Virus record (IMG/VR): IMGVR_UViG_3300025379_000028
Coordinates: 1-37,743 of that record
DNA: 37,743 bases
Direction: 5' to 3' (one strand)
DNA from: a virus
The stretch's first letter is position 1. Every line of letters begins with the position of its first letter. Positions 37,369-37,743 of the stretch are shown one piece after another. The notes under the pieces were generated by a model. That model ran no database searches. It had not been told where the DNA came from and saw only the letters and a list, made by a program, of their open reading frames with translations. The position numbers and the translations under genes were made by a program.

Positions 37369-37380
37369 TCACCTCCTTTT
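37369..37380 (-). promoter_or_regulatory. Near-perfect Shine-Dalgarno
   Basis: Minus strand AAAAGGAGGTGA, 7 bases before the ATG at 37361. It contrasts with the many genes here that have no ribosome-binding site. Confidence 0.85.
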
Positions 37381-37396
37381 GTTTCATAAATTTGAT

Positions 37397-37425
37397 ATTA
37401 TAGTGATTTTAGATTATTGCAAGAA
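37397..37425 (-). promoter_or_regulatory. Sigma70-like promoter
   Basis: TTCTTG (37420-37425), 17-bp spacer, TATAAT (37397-37402), minus strand, upstream of the 64-residue gene. Confidence 0.6.
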
Positions 37426-37677
37426 TTACTTTGAATAAACATCTCCATTAGCAGCAATCTTTGCATCTTCGTAAGGAGAAACAGCACGACGATACATCTC
37501 GAGCTTACAACATTCTAAAGCTCCGACAATATCATTATAGGATTGATAGCTCTCTGTTTTGTTTTCCAAGTACTCTAAACACACCTTGGTAAGTACAAAA
37601 TTTAGGTCACCAGGATTCTCTATAGTACCGTTTCCAGTCATAAAGTTGTCTCTTTTTTCTTGTGTAATGTAAGGCAT
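37426..37677 (-). CDS. Conserved MPYI phage protein, 83 aa
   Basis: Starts MPYITQEKRDNF. NPGDLNFVLTKVCLEYL, SYQSYNDIVGALECCKLEMY, RRAVSPYEDAKIAANGDVYS follow. I recognise the pattern (MPYIxxExR, GDLNYVI, YNxxxGxLxxxKxExYRR, PYEDxKxxxNGDV) from a small protein found in very many tailed phages, mostly of unknown function. Length is normal, so the frame and start are reliable. Confidence 0.75.
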   Translation of the reverse strand: MPYITQEKRDNFMTGNGTIENPGDLNFVLTKVCLEYLENKTESYQSYNDIVGALECCKLEMYRRAVSPYEDAKIAANGDVYSK

Positions 37678-37743
37678 GACAGCATACTAGACTATATATT
37701 TCAATAAATAAACTCTTGAATTATTTTTTTAACTCTATAATAT

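Overview
The window looks like part of the genome of a large, AT-rich, T4-superfamily tailed phage (myophage or jumbo phage). The evidence is dense short genes with 1-4 nt stop/start overlaps (TAATG, ATGA), giant tail-fibre genes, class I ribonucleotide reductase, dCMP deaminase, several HNH endonucleases, a RadA-like ATPase, 17 tRNA genes and a tmRNA. Many genes also carry a T4-type late promoter word (TATAAATA or a one-base variant) directly in front of the start codon. Nearly all genes are on the minus strand; short plus-strand islands lie at 5153-5611, 8696-9202, 10469-12230 and 29017-29175. The host cannot be fixed. One secreted protein (28081-28692) has a motif I associate with Verrucomicrobia/Planctomycetes, and 9014-9202 is histone H1-like, but both are weak hints.

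Layout. 1-3790: three fibre or virion genes, the first cut by the window edge. 3835-4727: a CysO/MoaD-like ubiquitin-fold sulfur carrier, two unknown small proteins and a lipoprotein. 4773-6639: tRNA cluster (Asp, Pro, Ile, Val, Arg, Leu, an odd UAU tRNA) interleaved with small genes. 6694-10381: small phage proteins including ribosomal protein bS21, a putative zinc peptidase and an H1-like protein. 10469-12230 (+): GT9-type glycosyltransferase and sulfotransferase, an islet between two small minus-strand genes and next to the fibre block. 12223-21751: fibre block with two ~1,170-residue proteins, one with an inserted LamG-like lectin domain. 21760-26710: nucleotide metabolism (dCMP deaminase, NrdA, NrdB), an HNH protein and small genes. 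26808-29740: tRNAs Cys, Ser, Ser, a homing-type HNH, a secreted protein, a SemiSWEET-like membrane protein and an M14/AstE-like hydrolase. 29761-33193: tRNAs Glu, Gly, fMet, Trp, Thr, Ala, a DUF932-like gene, a large structured noncoding RNA (about 31279-31793) and the tmRNA. 33216-37743: deoxynucleotidase, HiPIP-like protein, tRNA-Tyr, RadA-like ATPase and small conserved phage genes.

How it may fit together. The strongest theme is control of translation. The phage carries bS21, an initiator tRNA, many elongator tRNAs and a tmRNA with an unusually long 34-codon tag. Many of its late promoters are placed so that a T4-type transcript would begin at or within a few bases of the AUG, giving leaderless messages, while at least one probable early gene (37167-37361) has a near-perfect Shine-Dalgarno. 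A separate promoter-to-terminator unit encodes an unassigned structured RNA of about 515 nt. Proteins with unrelated catalytic domains share an N-terminal M-x-[ST]-F-x-x-[YF] tag that resembles the capsid-targeting sequence of T4 internal proteins.

All assignments come from reading the sequence; no database search or folding program was run.
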